From Flavobacteriales bacterium UBA3431 (lineage in GTDB: Bacteria; Bacteroidota; Bacteroidia; Flavobacteriales; Schleiferiaceae): a stretch of 7,674 nucleotides of DNA. Under the pieces are notes generated by a model that was not told where the DNA came from, ran no database searches, and saw only the letters and a program-made list of their open reading frames with translations. Both the position numbers and the translations under genes were made by a program. Location of the stretch: positions 9,748 through 17,421 of the forward strand of contig DFSS01000011.1 in assembly GCA_002381225.1 (NCBI GenBank). Reading direction: 5' to 3'. This document shows, in pieces, positions 1-6,331 of this stretch; the first letter of the stretch is position 1; each line of letters begins with the position of its first letter.

Positions 1-3000
1 CCGTGGCGACCTGCCATCTTATCACCTACTTTCAGCTTGCGCTTTTTAGCGATGATCACTTTGGCCATCTTCACGATACCTGCAGGCAATTCGTCTCCTA
101 CGCTGATCGTGAATTTGCGTCGGCGGTGTACACCGGCGACATCGCTCACCTTGATCTTGTAGTTGTGGAGCAGATTGTCGATGAGTTTATTCTTCTCATC
201 GTCCGTGGTCCAGGTTCCGCCCGTCAGGTGCGTGTAGTCTTCTACCGCATTTAGCACTTTCAAGGTGAACTTGGTGCCTTTGGGGATCACCTCTTCGTTC
301 AAGTCGTTGGTCACGCCTTGGGCGGTCTTGCCGCTGACTAATTTGGCCAACTTCTCAATAAAGGTGGTGCGGATCTCCTCCAACTGGGTGGCGAATTCCA
401 AATCCAACGCTTCCAATTCCTCCTTGTCGCGAACACGCTGGCGCTTGTCCTTCATGCTGCGGCTGAAGAGCTTTTTGTCGATCACCACTCCACTCAAAGA
501 GGGAGAGGCCTTCAAGGAAGCGTCTTTCACGTCACCCGCTTTGTCACCAAAGATGGCACGCAAGAGTTTCTCTTCTGGAGAAGGGTCGCTTTCCCCTTTC
601 GGCGTGATTTTACCAATGAGGATGTCGCCCGGATTGACTTCAGCTCCGACACGGATAATACCGTTTTCGTCCAAGTCTTTCGTCGCTTCTTCACTCACGT
701 TGGGGATATCGGCGGTCAATTCCTCCATGCCCAACTTGGTGTCGCGCACGTCGAGTGTGTATTCGTCGATGTGGATGGAGGTAAAGATGTCTTCGCGGAC
801 AACGCGCTCGTTGATCACGATCGCATCCTCGAAGTTGTACCCCTTCCAAGGCATAAAGGCCACCAATAAGTTGCGGCCCAAAGCCAATTCACCGCCTTGT
901 GTGGCATAACCCTCACAAAGAACCTGGCCCAAGTCCACGCGCTCTCCCGCCGAAACAATCGGCTTCAAGTTGATCGTGGTGCTTTGGTTGGTCTTCAAGA
1001 ATTTGGTCAATGGGTAGGACTTTGTGGCCGGCTCGAAGCTGACCAATTCTTCGTCCTCCGTGCGATCGTATTCGATCACAATTTCATTGGCGTCCACGTA
1101 GCGAACCGTACCAGGCCCTTCCGCATTCACCAAAACGCGCGAGTCGTGGGCCACTTGACGTTCCAATCCGGTTCCCACAATCGGGGCCTCGGGGCGGAGC
1201 AAGGGCACCGCCTGGCGCATCATGTTTGATCCCATCAAAGCACGGTTGGCGTCGTCGTGCTCCAAGAACGGAATCAAAGAAGCCGAAATCGAAGCGATCT
1301 GGTTGGGGGCTACGTCCATCAAATCGACTTTCGCGGGCTCTACAACGGGGAAATCGCCCTCGTCGCGTGCTTTGATTCGATCGTTGACAAACGTGCCATT
1401 TTGGTTCAATGGGGCATTCGCCTGAGCAATGACTTTCGCCTCCTCTTCCTCGGCAGAGAGGTACAAGGGAGCAGAGCTCAATTTCACTTGACCGTCCTCT
1501 ACTTCGCGGTAGGGTGTTTCGATGAAGCCCATGCTGTTCACCTTCGCGTAGACACAGAGAGAAGAAATCAAACCGATGTTGGGTCCTTCTGGCGTTTCAA
1601 TGGGGCAAAGGCGTCCGTAGTGAGTGTAGTGGACGTCACGAACTTCGAAGCCGGCGCGTTCGCGGCTCAAACCACCGGGTCCGAGAGCGGACAGACGGCG
1701 CTTGTGCGTGATTTCAGACAAGGGGTTTGTCTGGTCCATGAATTGGCTCAGCTGATTTGTTCCAAAGAAGGAATTGATCACTGAACTCAAGGTCTTGGCG
1801 TTGATCAGGTCGATTGGCGTGAATACCTCGTTGTCGCGCACGTTCATTCGCTCACGGATGGTACGAGCCATGCGGGCTAAGCCCACACCAAATTGATTGG
1901 CCATTTGCTCACCTACCGTACGAACACGGCGGTTAGACAAGTGGTCGATGTCGTCAATCTCGGCCTTTGAGTTGATCAACTCAATCAAATACTTGATGAT
2001 CGAGATGATGTCCTGCTTGGTCAATACCTGCTTCTCCTTCTCGATTTCGAGATTGAGTTTCTTGTTCAAGCGGTACCGGCCTACTTCACCCAAGCTATAG
2101 CGCTGCTCGGAGAAGAAAAGTTTGTCAATGATGCCCCGCGCGGTCTCCTCATCCGGTGGTTCAGCATTGCGCAGTTGACGGTAGATGTGCTCCACGGCCT
2201 CGATTTCCGAGTTCGTGGGGTCCTTCTGCAACGTATTGTAAATGATGGAGTATTCTCCCTCAATAATATCTTCTTTATGCAACAAAATCGTCGCAACTTC
2301 CGCCTCCAAGATCATGTCGACATGCTCCTTCTCCAGGATGGTGTCGCGATCGAGGATCACCTCGTTGCGTTCGATGGATACAACTTCTCCGGTATCTTCA
2401 TCCACGAAGTCTTCGATCCAGCTCTTCAAGACACGCGCCGCCAATTTGCGGCCGACTGTGCGCTTGAGGCCTGCCTTTGAAACTTTCACTTCTTCGGCTA
2501 GGTCAAAAATCTCCAAGATGTCCTTGTCGCGTTCGTATCCGATCGCGCGGAAAAGAGTGGTTACGGGCAACTTCTTTTTCCGGTCGATGTACGCGTACAT
2601 GACGTTGTTGATGTCCGTAGCAAATTCAATCCAGCTACCCTTGAAGGGGATGACACGTGCCGAGTACAACTTGGTGCCGTTCGCGTGGAAGCTTTGGCCA
2701 AAGAAGACACCGGGCGAACGGTGCAGCTGGGAAACAATTACACGCTCGGCTCCGTTCACAATGAACGTACCGCGTGGGGTCATGTAGGGAATGGTTCCCA
2801 AGTACACATCCTGGACGATGGTTTCAAAGTCCTCGTGTTCGGGGTCCGTACAGTAAAGCTTGAGACGTGCCTTGAGAGGTACGCTGTAGGTCAGCCCGCG
2901 CTCGATGCATTCCATCTCGCTGTAACGGGGGGGATCTACGAAATAATCAATGAATTCCAGTACAAACTGGTTGCGGGAATCCGTAATGGGGAAGTTTTCA

Positions 3001-3158
3001 TTGAAGGTCTTAAACAAGCCTTCATTCGACCGATTTTCCGGTTTGGTATCGATCTGAAAAAAATCCCGGAACGACTTGATTTGGATATCAAGAAAATCCG
3101 GGCAATCCGCCTGTGCGAAGGTTGAGGAGAAATTGATTCGCGATTGAACGTGCGCCAT
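1..3158 (-). CDS. rpoB: DNA-directed RNA polymerase subunit beta, partial (3' end outside window)
   Basis: This is the beta subunit of core RNA polymerase, which with beta' forms the catalytic centre and the rifampicin pocket. About 1,052 residues are visible and the frame is open to the window edge. The protein starts MAHVQSRINFSSTF and carries the rifampicin region near residues 465-495, with Asp475 at the place of E. coli Asp516. Glu777-Asp778 in GYNFEDAI match E. coli Glu813-Asp814. The last visible residues are GDKMAGRH, with Lys1047 at the place of E. coli Lys1065. Bacteroidota RpoB is usually about 1,270 residues, so roughly 215 C-terminal residues are missing because the window ends; no break is seen. 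The ATG at 3158 is the first in frame after the rplL spacer and gives the normal family N-terminus; no Shine-Dalgarno is visible. rplL lies 98 nt upstream and rpoC would be expected next. Codons 19-34 contain a terminator-like structure. Confidence 0.98.
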   Translation of the reverse strand, partial: MAHVQSRINFSSTFAQADCPDFLDIQIKSFRDFFQIDTKPENRSNEGLFKTFNENFPITDSRNQFVLEFIDYFVDPPRYSEMECIERGLTYSVPLKARLKLYCTDPEHEDFETIVQDVYLGTIPYMTPRGTFIVNGAERVIVSQLHRSPGVFFGQSFHANGTKLYSARVIPFKGSWIEFATDINNVMYAYIDRKKKLPVTTLFRAIGYERDKDILEIFDLAEEVKVSKAGLKRTVGRKLAARVLKSWIEDFVDEDTGEVVSIERNEVILDRDTILEKEHVDMILEAEVATILLHKEDIIEGEYSIIYNTLQKDPTNSEIEAVEHIYRQLRNAEPPDEETARGIIDKLFFSEQRYSLGEVGRYRLNKKLNLEIEKEKQVLTKQDIISIIKYLIELINSKAEIDDIDHLSNRRVRTVGEQMANQFGVGLARMARTIRERMNVRDNEVFTPIDLINAKTLSSVINSFFGTNQLSQFMDQTNPLSEITHKRRLSALGPGGLSRERAGFEVRDVHYTHYGRLCPIETPEGPNIGLISSLCVYAKVNSMGFIETPYREVEDGQVKLSSAPLYLSAEEEEAKVIAQANAPLNQNGTFVNDRIKARDEGDFPVVEPAKVDLMDVAPNQIASISASLIPFLEHDDANRALMGSNMMRQAVPLLRPEAPIVGTGLERQVAHDSRVLVNAEGPGTVRYVDANEIVIEYDRTEDEELVSFEPATKSYPLTKFLKTNQSTTINLKPIVSAGERVDLGQVLCEGYATQGGELALGRNLLVAFMPWKGYNFEDAIVINERVVREDIFTSIHIDEYTLDVRDTKLGMEELTADIPNVSEEATKDLDENGIIRVGAEVNPGDILIGKITPKGESDPSPEEKLLRAIFGDKAGDVKDASLKASPSLSGVVIDKKLFSRSMKDKRQRVRDKEELEALDLEFATQLEEIRTTFIEKLAKLVSGKTAQGVTNDLNEEVIPKGTKFTLKVLNAVEDYTHLTGGTWTTDDEKNKLIDNLLHNYKIKVSDVAGVHRRRKFTISVGDELPAGIVKMAKVIIAKKRKLKVGDKMAGRH
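3057..3102 (-). promoter_or_regulatory. Terminator-like hairpin plus U7 tract inside early rpoB coding sequence
   Basis: In the mRNA sense, CCCGGA (3102-3097) pairs with UCCGGG (3070-3065), and inside it CUUGAU (3092-3087; loop 3086-3081) pairs with AUCAAG (3080-3075). The two stems are separated by a symmetric 4 x 4 internal loop. The outer arm is followed by one A and seven U residues (3063-3057). The arrangement looks like an intrinsic terminator but lies in codons 19-34 of rpoB, so normal translation would keep it from folding. Pairing and U tract are seen directly; any attenuating role is inference, and the encoded peptide (PDFLDIQIKSFRDFF) is itself conserved in the family, so chance is a real alternative. 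Confidence 0.3.
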
Positions 3159-3195
3159 GGAGCTCGACAGATTGATGAATATGATTTGAAATACG

Positions 3196-3238
3196 AAAAG
3201 GTTTAGGCCTTGAAACAGCGTTTCAAGGGCCTAAACCT
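3196..3238 (-). terminator. Strong hairpin in the rplL-rpoB spacer, likely attenuator or processing site
   Basis: The 5' arm in the mRNA (3238-3221) and the 3' arm (3215-3199) pair over 17 positions with a single bulged C, around the 5-nt loop CGCUG. The 3' arm runs into UUUU, then CG and UAUUUC, so the U tract is short. The hairpin begins 18 nt after the rplL stop and ends about 40 nt before the rpoB start. In E. coli the same spacer carries a partial terminator and an RNase III cleavage site that lower rpoBC expression relative to the ribosomal protein genes. The hairpin itself is clear; whether it terminates, is cleaved, or both is inferred from position. Confidence 0.7.
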
Positions 3239-3256
3239 GAGTGGTTGACAGGGCTC

Positions 3257-3634
3257 TTACTTGAGCTCTACTTCAGCACCAGCCTCTTCAAGTTGCTTCT
3301 TGAGGGCTTCTGCTTCGTCTTTGCTAACGCCTTCCTTGATAGGAGCAGGAGCAGCATCAACGGCGTCCTTCGCTTCTTTCAAGCCAAGTCCAGTCAATTC
3401 TTTAACGACCTTCACGACGGCCAACTTAGAAGCGCCAGCGCTCTTAAGGATTACGTCGAAAGAAGATTTCTCTTCAGCAGCAGCTTCGCCACCGCCAGCA
3501 GCGGGAGCAGCTACAGCTACAGCCGCAGCAGCGGGCTCGATGCCGTATTCTTCTTTGAGGTAGTTTGCGAGTTCATTAACTTCTTTCACGGTCAGGTTGA
3601 CCAAAGAGTCTCCGAGGTTTTTGATATCAGCCAT
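3257..3634 (-). CDS. rplL: 50S ribosomal protein bL12 (L7/L12)
   Basis: L7/L12 is the multicopy stalk protein that binds L10 and recruits the translational GTPases IF2, EF-Tu, EF-G and RF3. The 125-residue product is of normal length. It has an N-terminal dimerisation helix pair (about residues 1-33), an Ala/Gly-rich hinge (about 34-56, including an AAAAVAVAAPAAGGG run), and the globular C-terminal domain (57-125) with FDVILKSAGASK and TGLGLKEAKD, ending EEAGAEVELK. Residue 91 is Ala where E. coli has Leu (KDLV). It lies 64 nt downstream of rplJ, a wider gap than between other ribosomal genes here, and the last bases before ATG are A-rich (CAACCAAA). Four or more copies of L12 are needed per L10, so separate strong translation is expected. 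Its stop is 18 nt before the spacer hairpin. Confidence 0.98.
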   Translation of the reverse strand: MADIKNLGDSLVNLTVKEVNELANYLKEEYGIEPAAAAVAVAAPAAGGGEAAAEEKSSFDVILKSAGASKLAVVKVVKELTGLGLKEAKDAVDAAPAPIKEGVSKDEAEALKKQLEEAGAEVELK

Positions 3635-3698
3635 TTTGGTTGAGTTTGAGATTTCTAATTAAAATGCACGTAGTTGGAAGCGTGAGTGCGTACAGGGG

Positions 3699-4223
3699 TT
3701 AGGAATTGCGCTCTTCCAGCGCCTTGATCAAACCAGCGATGGTTTGACCACTGCCAGCCTGGAGGCCCGAAACAACATTCTTGATTGGGCTCTGCAACAA
3801 CAGGATAACGTCCCCAATCAATTCGTTCTTCGACTTCAAGCTGGTCAATGCATCAAGCTGAGTGTCGCCAATGAAAATGGCTTCCTCGACATAGGCTCCC
3901 TTCAAGATGGGCTTTGGGCTCTTCTTGCGGAATTCCTTGATCAATTTAGCGGGGGCATTGCCTGCCTCAGCCATCATGATGCTTGAGTTGCCCTTGAGGA
4001 CGTCCGAGAGCTCACCAAAATCCTTGGTGGAGCGCTCCATGGCCTTCTTCAAGAGGGCGTTCTTGACCACGGTCATTTTGATGTCGGCTTTGTGGCAGGC
4101 ACGACGCAAGTTGCTCGTGTTTTCTGCATCCAATCCGGCAATGTCCGTGATGTACACCGTTGCGGTAGATTCTAGCGCAGCGGTGAGATCTTCGATGAGT
4201 TGATTCTTTTCTTCGCGGGTCAT
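3699..4223 (-). CDS. rplJ: 50S ribosomal protein uL10
   Basis: L10 anchors the L7/L12 dimers to the GTPase-associated region of 23S rRNA beside L11. The 174-residue product has the N-terminal RNA-binding domain with ATVYITDIAGLDAENTSNLRR (about residues 21-41) and TVVKNALLKKAMERS (51-65), and a C-terminal helix (about 145-172, ending AGLIKALEERNS) of the kind that binds L12 dimers. The length fits Bacteroidota L10. The ATG at 4223 is only 12 nt after the rplA stop, so there is no separate leader of the size that carries the L10(L12)4 autoregulatory site and promoter in E. coli. No Shine-Dalgarno is visible (CGATAGTCCT before ATG). It is probably cotranscribed with rplK and rplA upstream and rplL downstream. 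Confidence 0.97.
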   Translation of the reverse strand: MTREEKNQLIEDLTAALESTATVYITDIAGLDAENTSNLRRACHKADIKMTVVKNALLKKAMERSTKDFGELSDVLKGNSSIMMAEAGNAPAKLIKEFRKKSPKPILKGAYVEEAIFIGDTQLDALTSLKSKNELIGDVILLLQSPIKNVVSGLQAGSGQTIAGLIKALEERNS

Positions 4224-4235
4224 AGGACTATCGCA

Positions 4236-4925
4236 TTAGGCGTTTTTCGCTTCAACGGGAACACCAGGGCCCATGGTAGGGCTCAATGTGATGCTCTTGA
4301 TATAGGTACCCTTGGCAGAGGTAGGCTTCAAACGAACCAAAGTCTTGATGACTTCATCCGCATTTTCCTTGATTGCCTCGGCTGTGAAAGACACCTTGCC
4401 GATTCCGGCGTGTACGATGCCATAACGGTCCACCTTAAAGTCAATTTTACCAGCCTTCACTTCTGCAACCGCTTTGGCTACATCCATGGTGACCGTACCA
4501 GACTTGGGGTTGGGCATCAATCCACGGGGGCCGAGAACACGGCCCAAGGGACCGAGTTTGCCCATCGCAGCGGGAACGGTGATGATGACATCGATGTCCG
4601 TCCATCCGCCCTTGATTTTATCCAAGTACTCGTCCATACCGACGAAGTCTGCACCCGCTTCTTTCGCTTCAGCCTCCTTATCAGGAGTTACCAAGGCCAA
4701 AACACGGATGGACTTACCTGTACCGTTTGGAAGGCTAACCACACCGCGAACCATTTGATTGGCTTTACGGGGATCTACGCCCAAACGGACTGCCAAGTCG
4801 ACAGATCCATCAAATTTGGTGGTGCTCACTTCTTTGACCAAGGCAGACGCCTCATCCAAAGAATACAATTTGCCGGGAACAATTTTATCCTCAGCGGCCT
4901 TTTGCTTTTTTGTCAATTTTGCCAT
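4236..4925 (-). CDS. rplA: 50S ribosomal protein uL1
   Basis: L1 forms the mobile L1 stalk of the large subunit, which helps release deacylated tRNA from the E site; in E. coli it also represses its own operon by binding mRNA ahead of rplK. The product is 229 residues, normal for the family. The L1 signature is at residues 122-143 (GKLGPLGRVLGPRG, then LMPNPKSGTV), with KIDFKVDRYGIVHAGIGK at 160-177 and the C-terminal SPTMGPGVPVE. The ATG at 4925 gives the standard MAKLTKKQK N-terminus 11 nt after the rplK stop. The frame stays open upstream to 5030, but that would add 35 residues unlike L1 and overlap rplK, so it was rejected. Confidence 0.97.
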   Translation of the reverse strand: MAKLTKKQKAAEDKIVPGKLYSLDEASALVKEVSTTKFDGSVDLAVRLGVDPRKANQMVRGVVSLPNGTGKSIRVLALVTPDKEAEAKEAGADFVGMDEYLDKIKGGWTDIDVIITVPAAMGKLGPLGRVLGPRGLMPNPKSGTVTMDVAKAVAEVKAGKIDFKVDRYGIVHAGIGKVSFTAEAIKENADEVIKTLVRLKPTSAKGTYIKSITLSPTMGPGVPVEAKNA

Positions 4926-4936
4926 GATTCTGAGGA

Positions 4937-5380
4937 TTAATTGTTGCTCGGTTTCGTTCCGGTTACGGTTAAGCCCATGCTTCGAGCCGTTCCCGCGACC
5001 ATTGACATCGCCGAGTCCATTGTGAAGCAATTCAGGTCTACCATTTTATCTTCAGCAATCGCTTGAACTTGAGCCCAAGTAACCTTACCGACTTTCTCGC
5101 GGTTAGGTACTCCGGATCCGCTCTTAAGCTTCGCCGCTTCCAATAATTGAACAGCCACTGGGGGTTGCTTTACGATGAAATCAAAAGACTTGTCTGTGTA
5201 TACCGTAATAACAACGGGCAACAGCTTGCCTTGCTTTTCCTGCGTACGTGCATTGAACTGCTTGCAGAATTCCATGATGTTGACACCCTTCGCACCCAAG
5301 GCAGGACCTACGGGAGGTGAAGGGTTTGCGGCACCACCACGAACTTGCAGCTTGATCATCGCACTGATTTCTTTCGCCAT
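4937..5380 (-). CDS. rplK: 50S ribosomal protein uL11
   Basis: L11 binds the 1070-region of 23S rRNA in the GTPase centre, the target of thiostrepton, and is needed for RelA activation where RelA-type enzymes exist. The product is 147 residues. The N-terminal domain has the proline-rich PPVGPALGAKGVNIMEFCK (22-40), whose prolines line the thiostrepton site in characterised L11 proteins. The C-terminal RNA-binding domain covers about 75-141 (KVTWAQVQAIAEDKM, GTARSMGLTVTGT). No unusual replacement was noticed at these motifs. It is the first ribosomal gene after nusG, following a 93-nt spacer with two possible hairpins, and rplA starts 11 nt after its stop. There is no Shine-Dalgarno; the upstream sequence is AACAACAGAAT. 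Confidence 0.98.
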   Translation of the reverse strand: MAKEISAMIKLQVRGGAANPSPPVGPALGAKGVNIMEFCKQFNARTQEKQGKLLPVVITVYTDKSFDFIVKQPPVAVQLLEAAKLKSGSGVPNREKVGKVTWAQVQAIAEDKMVDLNCFTMDSAMSMVAGTARSMGLTVTGTKPSNN

Positions 5381-5435
5381 ATTCTGTTGTTCGTATTTGC
5401 TTTATTTGACAGCTTGTTGTGTTCGTTCGCAGTTG

Positions 5436-5475
5436 GAAGCTCTGCTTCAGAACGGACGGGAGCTCACACCGTTTT
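5436..5475 (-). promoter_or_regulatory. Two abutting hairpins in the nusG-rplK spacer, possible rplKA leader
   Basis: The 93-nt gap between nusG and rplK is the longest untranslated stretch inside the secE-rplA block. In the mRNA sense the first hairpin pairs 5475-5469 with 5455-5449 (7 bp including one G-U, 13-nt loop) and overlaps the nusG stop codon. The second directly abuts it: GAAGC (5448-5444), loop AGA, GCUUC (5440-5436). They could stack end to end. No U tract follows, so an intrinsic terminator is unlikely. By analogy with L1 autoregulation in E. coli this is the expected place for an L1-binding site, but I do not recognise the L1 motif here. Confidence 0.3.
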
Positions 5476-6028
5476 AACTTTCTTTTTCGACTTGCATGAA
5501 GCTGAGCTCAAGCGGCGTGCGGCGGCCAAAAATTTTGACCATCACTTCCAGCTTGCGCTTGTCTTCGTGAATTTTTTCAATAGAGCCAACGAAATCGCGG
5601 AAAGGACCGTCGATAACCTTGACTGATTCGCCCAAAACGAAGGGAATCGAAACCTGCTCGGCAGATTCCGCCAATTCGTCGACCTTGCCCAACATGCGAT
5701 TGACTTCGCTGAGACGCAAGGGAGTGGGTTCGCCGCCTTTGGTCTCACCCAAGAAACCAATGACGCCGGGGATATTTTTGAGGGTGTGAACCAACTCACC
5801 AGTCAACACGGCTTCCACCATGATGTAACCTGGGAAGAAATTGCGCTCCTTGAGCACTTTCTTGCCGTTGCGGATTTGGTACACTTTTTCGGTTGGAATC
5901 AATACTTGACCCAACAAGTCAGACATGCCCGTACGGGCCATCTCCGTCTCAATGTAATGCTTGGTCTTGGTTTCCTGGCCACTAATAGCCCGAACCACAT
6001 ACCATTTCATTCCTTCGTTTACACTCAT
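5474..6028 (-). CDS. nusG: Transcription termination/antitermination factor NusG
   Basis: NusG binds the RNA polymerase clamp, lowers pausing, and links polymerase to Rho or to the leading ribosome through its KOW domain. With the start at 6028 the product is 184 residues. The NGN domain begins KWYVVRAISGQE (8-19) and includes RNFFPGY (62-68) and the IPGVIGFLG turn (86-94). A C-terminal KOW domain follows, with VKVIDGPFRDFVGSIEKI at 136-153, ending LSFMQVEKES. The start at 6028 lies 4 nt after the secE stop and gives a short MSVNEG lead. A second ATG at 6010 (MKWYVV) is possible; the ATG at 6061 would overlap secE and adds non-family sequence. The close spacing suggests translational coupling to secE. 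Confidence 0.96.
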   Translation of the reverse strand: MSVNEGMKWYVVRAISGQETKTKHYIETEMARTGMSDLLGQVLIPTEKVYQIRNGKKVLKERNFFPGYIMVEAVLTGELVHTLKNIPGVIGFLGETKGGEPTPLRLSEVNRMLGKVDELAESAEQVSIPFVLGESVKVIDGPFRDFVGSIEKIHEDKRKLEVMVKIFGRRTPLELSFMQVEKES

Positions 6029-6032
6029 CAGA

Positions 6033-6227
6033 TTACGCAAAGAGGGTATATACGAAGTCAAACACTTGGGTAATCACTTTGTCCATGGCAAAAATGGCCA
6101 AAGCAAAAACCAACGAACCCGCAATCACCACAAGGGTGCTCTTTTGCAAGCTGATCCATGTAGGCCAAGTCACGCGGTGCATGAACTCGGAGTAGGAGTC
6201 TTTGAGATATTGACGAATAGTTTCCAT
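6033..6227 (-). CDS. secE: Preprotein translocase subunit SecE
   Basis: SecE is the small essential membrane subunit that clamps SecY in the SecYEG export channel. The product is 64 residues, typical for the single-membrane-span form found outside enterobacteria. An amphipathic N-terminal helix (METIRQYLKDSYSEFMHRV) leads into the conserved VTWPTW motif (19-24), followed by one hydrophobic segment (about 32-48, LVVIAGSLVFALAIFAM) and a short tail. The ATG at 6227 was chosen because it gives the usual family N-terminus. The frame remains open to 6284, but the added residues are a translation of the tRNA-Trp 3' half. The start lies 27 nt after the tRNA. AGGG about 7 nt before ATG is the nearest thing to a Shine-Dalgarno in the window. 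Confidence 0.95.
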   Translation of the reverse strand: METIRQYLKDSYSEFMHRVTWPTWISLQKSTLVVIAGSLVFALAIFAMDKVITQVFDFVYTLFA

Positions 6228-6245
6228 GGGATTCCCTAGGTTAAA

Positions 6246-6254
6246 CGTTGATTG
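6246..6254 (-). repeat. 9-nt tRNA trailer repeat, copy after tRNA-Trp
   Basis: The sequence CAATCAACG in the RNA sense starts at the first base after the tRNA-Trp discriminator. The identical nonamer follows tRNA-Thr at 7612-7620 in the same register; flanking bases differ on both sides. The identity is directly seen; its meaning is unknown. Confidence 0.6.
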
Positions 6255-6325
6255 CACGGGTGGAGAGATTCGAACTCCCATCAATGGTTTTGGAGACCAC
6301 TATTCTACCCTTGAACTACACCCGT
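6255..6325 (-). tRNA. tRNA-Trp (anticodon CCA)
   Basis: A complete 71-nt cloverleaf can be drawn by hand. The acceptor ACGGGTG pairs with CACCCGT over 7 bp, followed by T8 and A9. The D stem is GTTC/GAAT with loop AAGGGTA, and the anticodon stem GTGGT/ACCAT carries loop CTCCAAA, giving anticodon CCA for tryptophan. A 4-nt variable region and T arm GGGAG-TTCGAAT-CTCTC follow. The discriminator is G, as in other bacterial tRNA-Trp. The 3' CCA is not encoded (CAA follows), so a tRNA nucleotidyltransferase must add it. The 5' end is only 6 nt from the U tract of the tuf terminator and secE starts 27 nt downstream, so the tRNA is probably cut from the secE-nusG transcript. Confidence 0.96.
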
Positions 6326-6331
6326 AGATGG

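Noticed and set aside
265..909. Long plus-strand open frames opposite rpoB, and others such as 4200-4940 and 7057-7581
   Set aside because: They are antisense to well-recognised genes, have composition expected of shadow frames, and show no family motif.
2081..2296. Minus-strand 71-codon frame within rpoB
   Set aside because: It is in a different frame inside continuous, clearly conserved rpoB coding sequence.
3662..3695. Possible GCAC/GTGC pairing in the rplJ-rplL spacer
   Set aside because: Four base pairs with a long loop is within chance.
4926..5030. N-terminal extension of rplA to an ATG at 5030
   Set aside because: It would overlap rplK by over 90 nt and adds residues unlike L1; the ATG at 4925 gives the standard start.
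6228..6244. Short palindrome-like CCTAGGGAATCCCATGG covering the secE start
   Set aside because: Only four central pairs with almost no loop; too weak to support as a regulatory hairpin.
6228..6284. N-terminal extension of secE to 6284
   Set aside because: The added residues are a reading of the tRNA-Trp T arm and acceptor; the family N-terminus begins at 6227.
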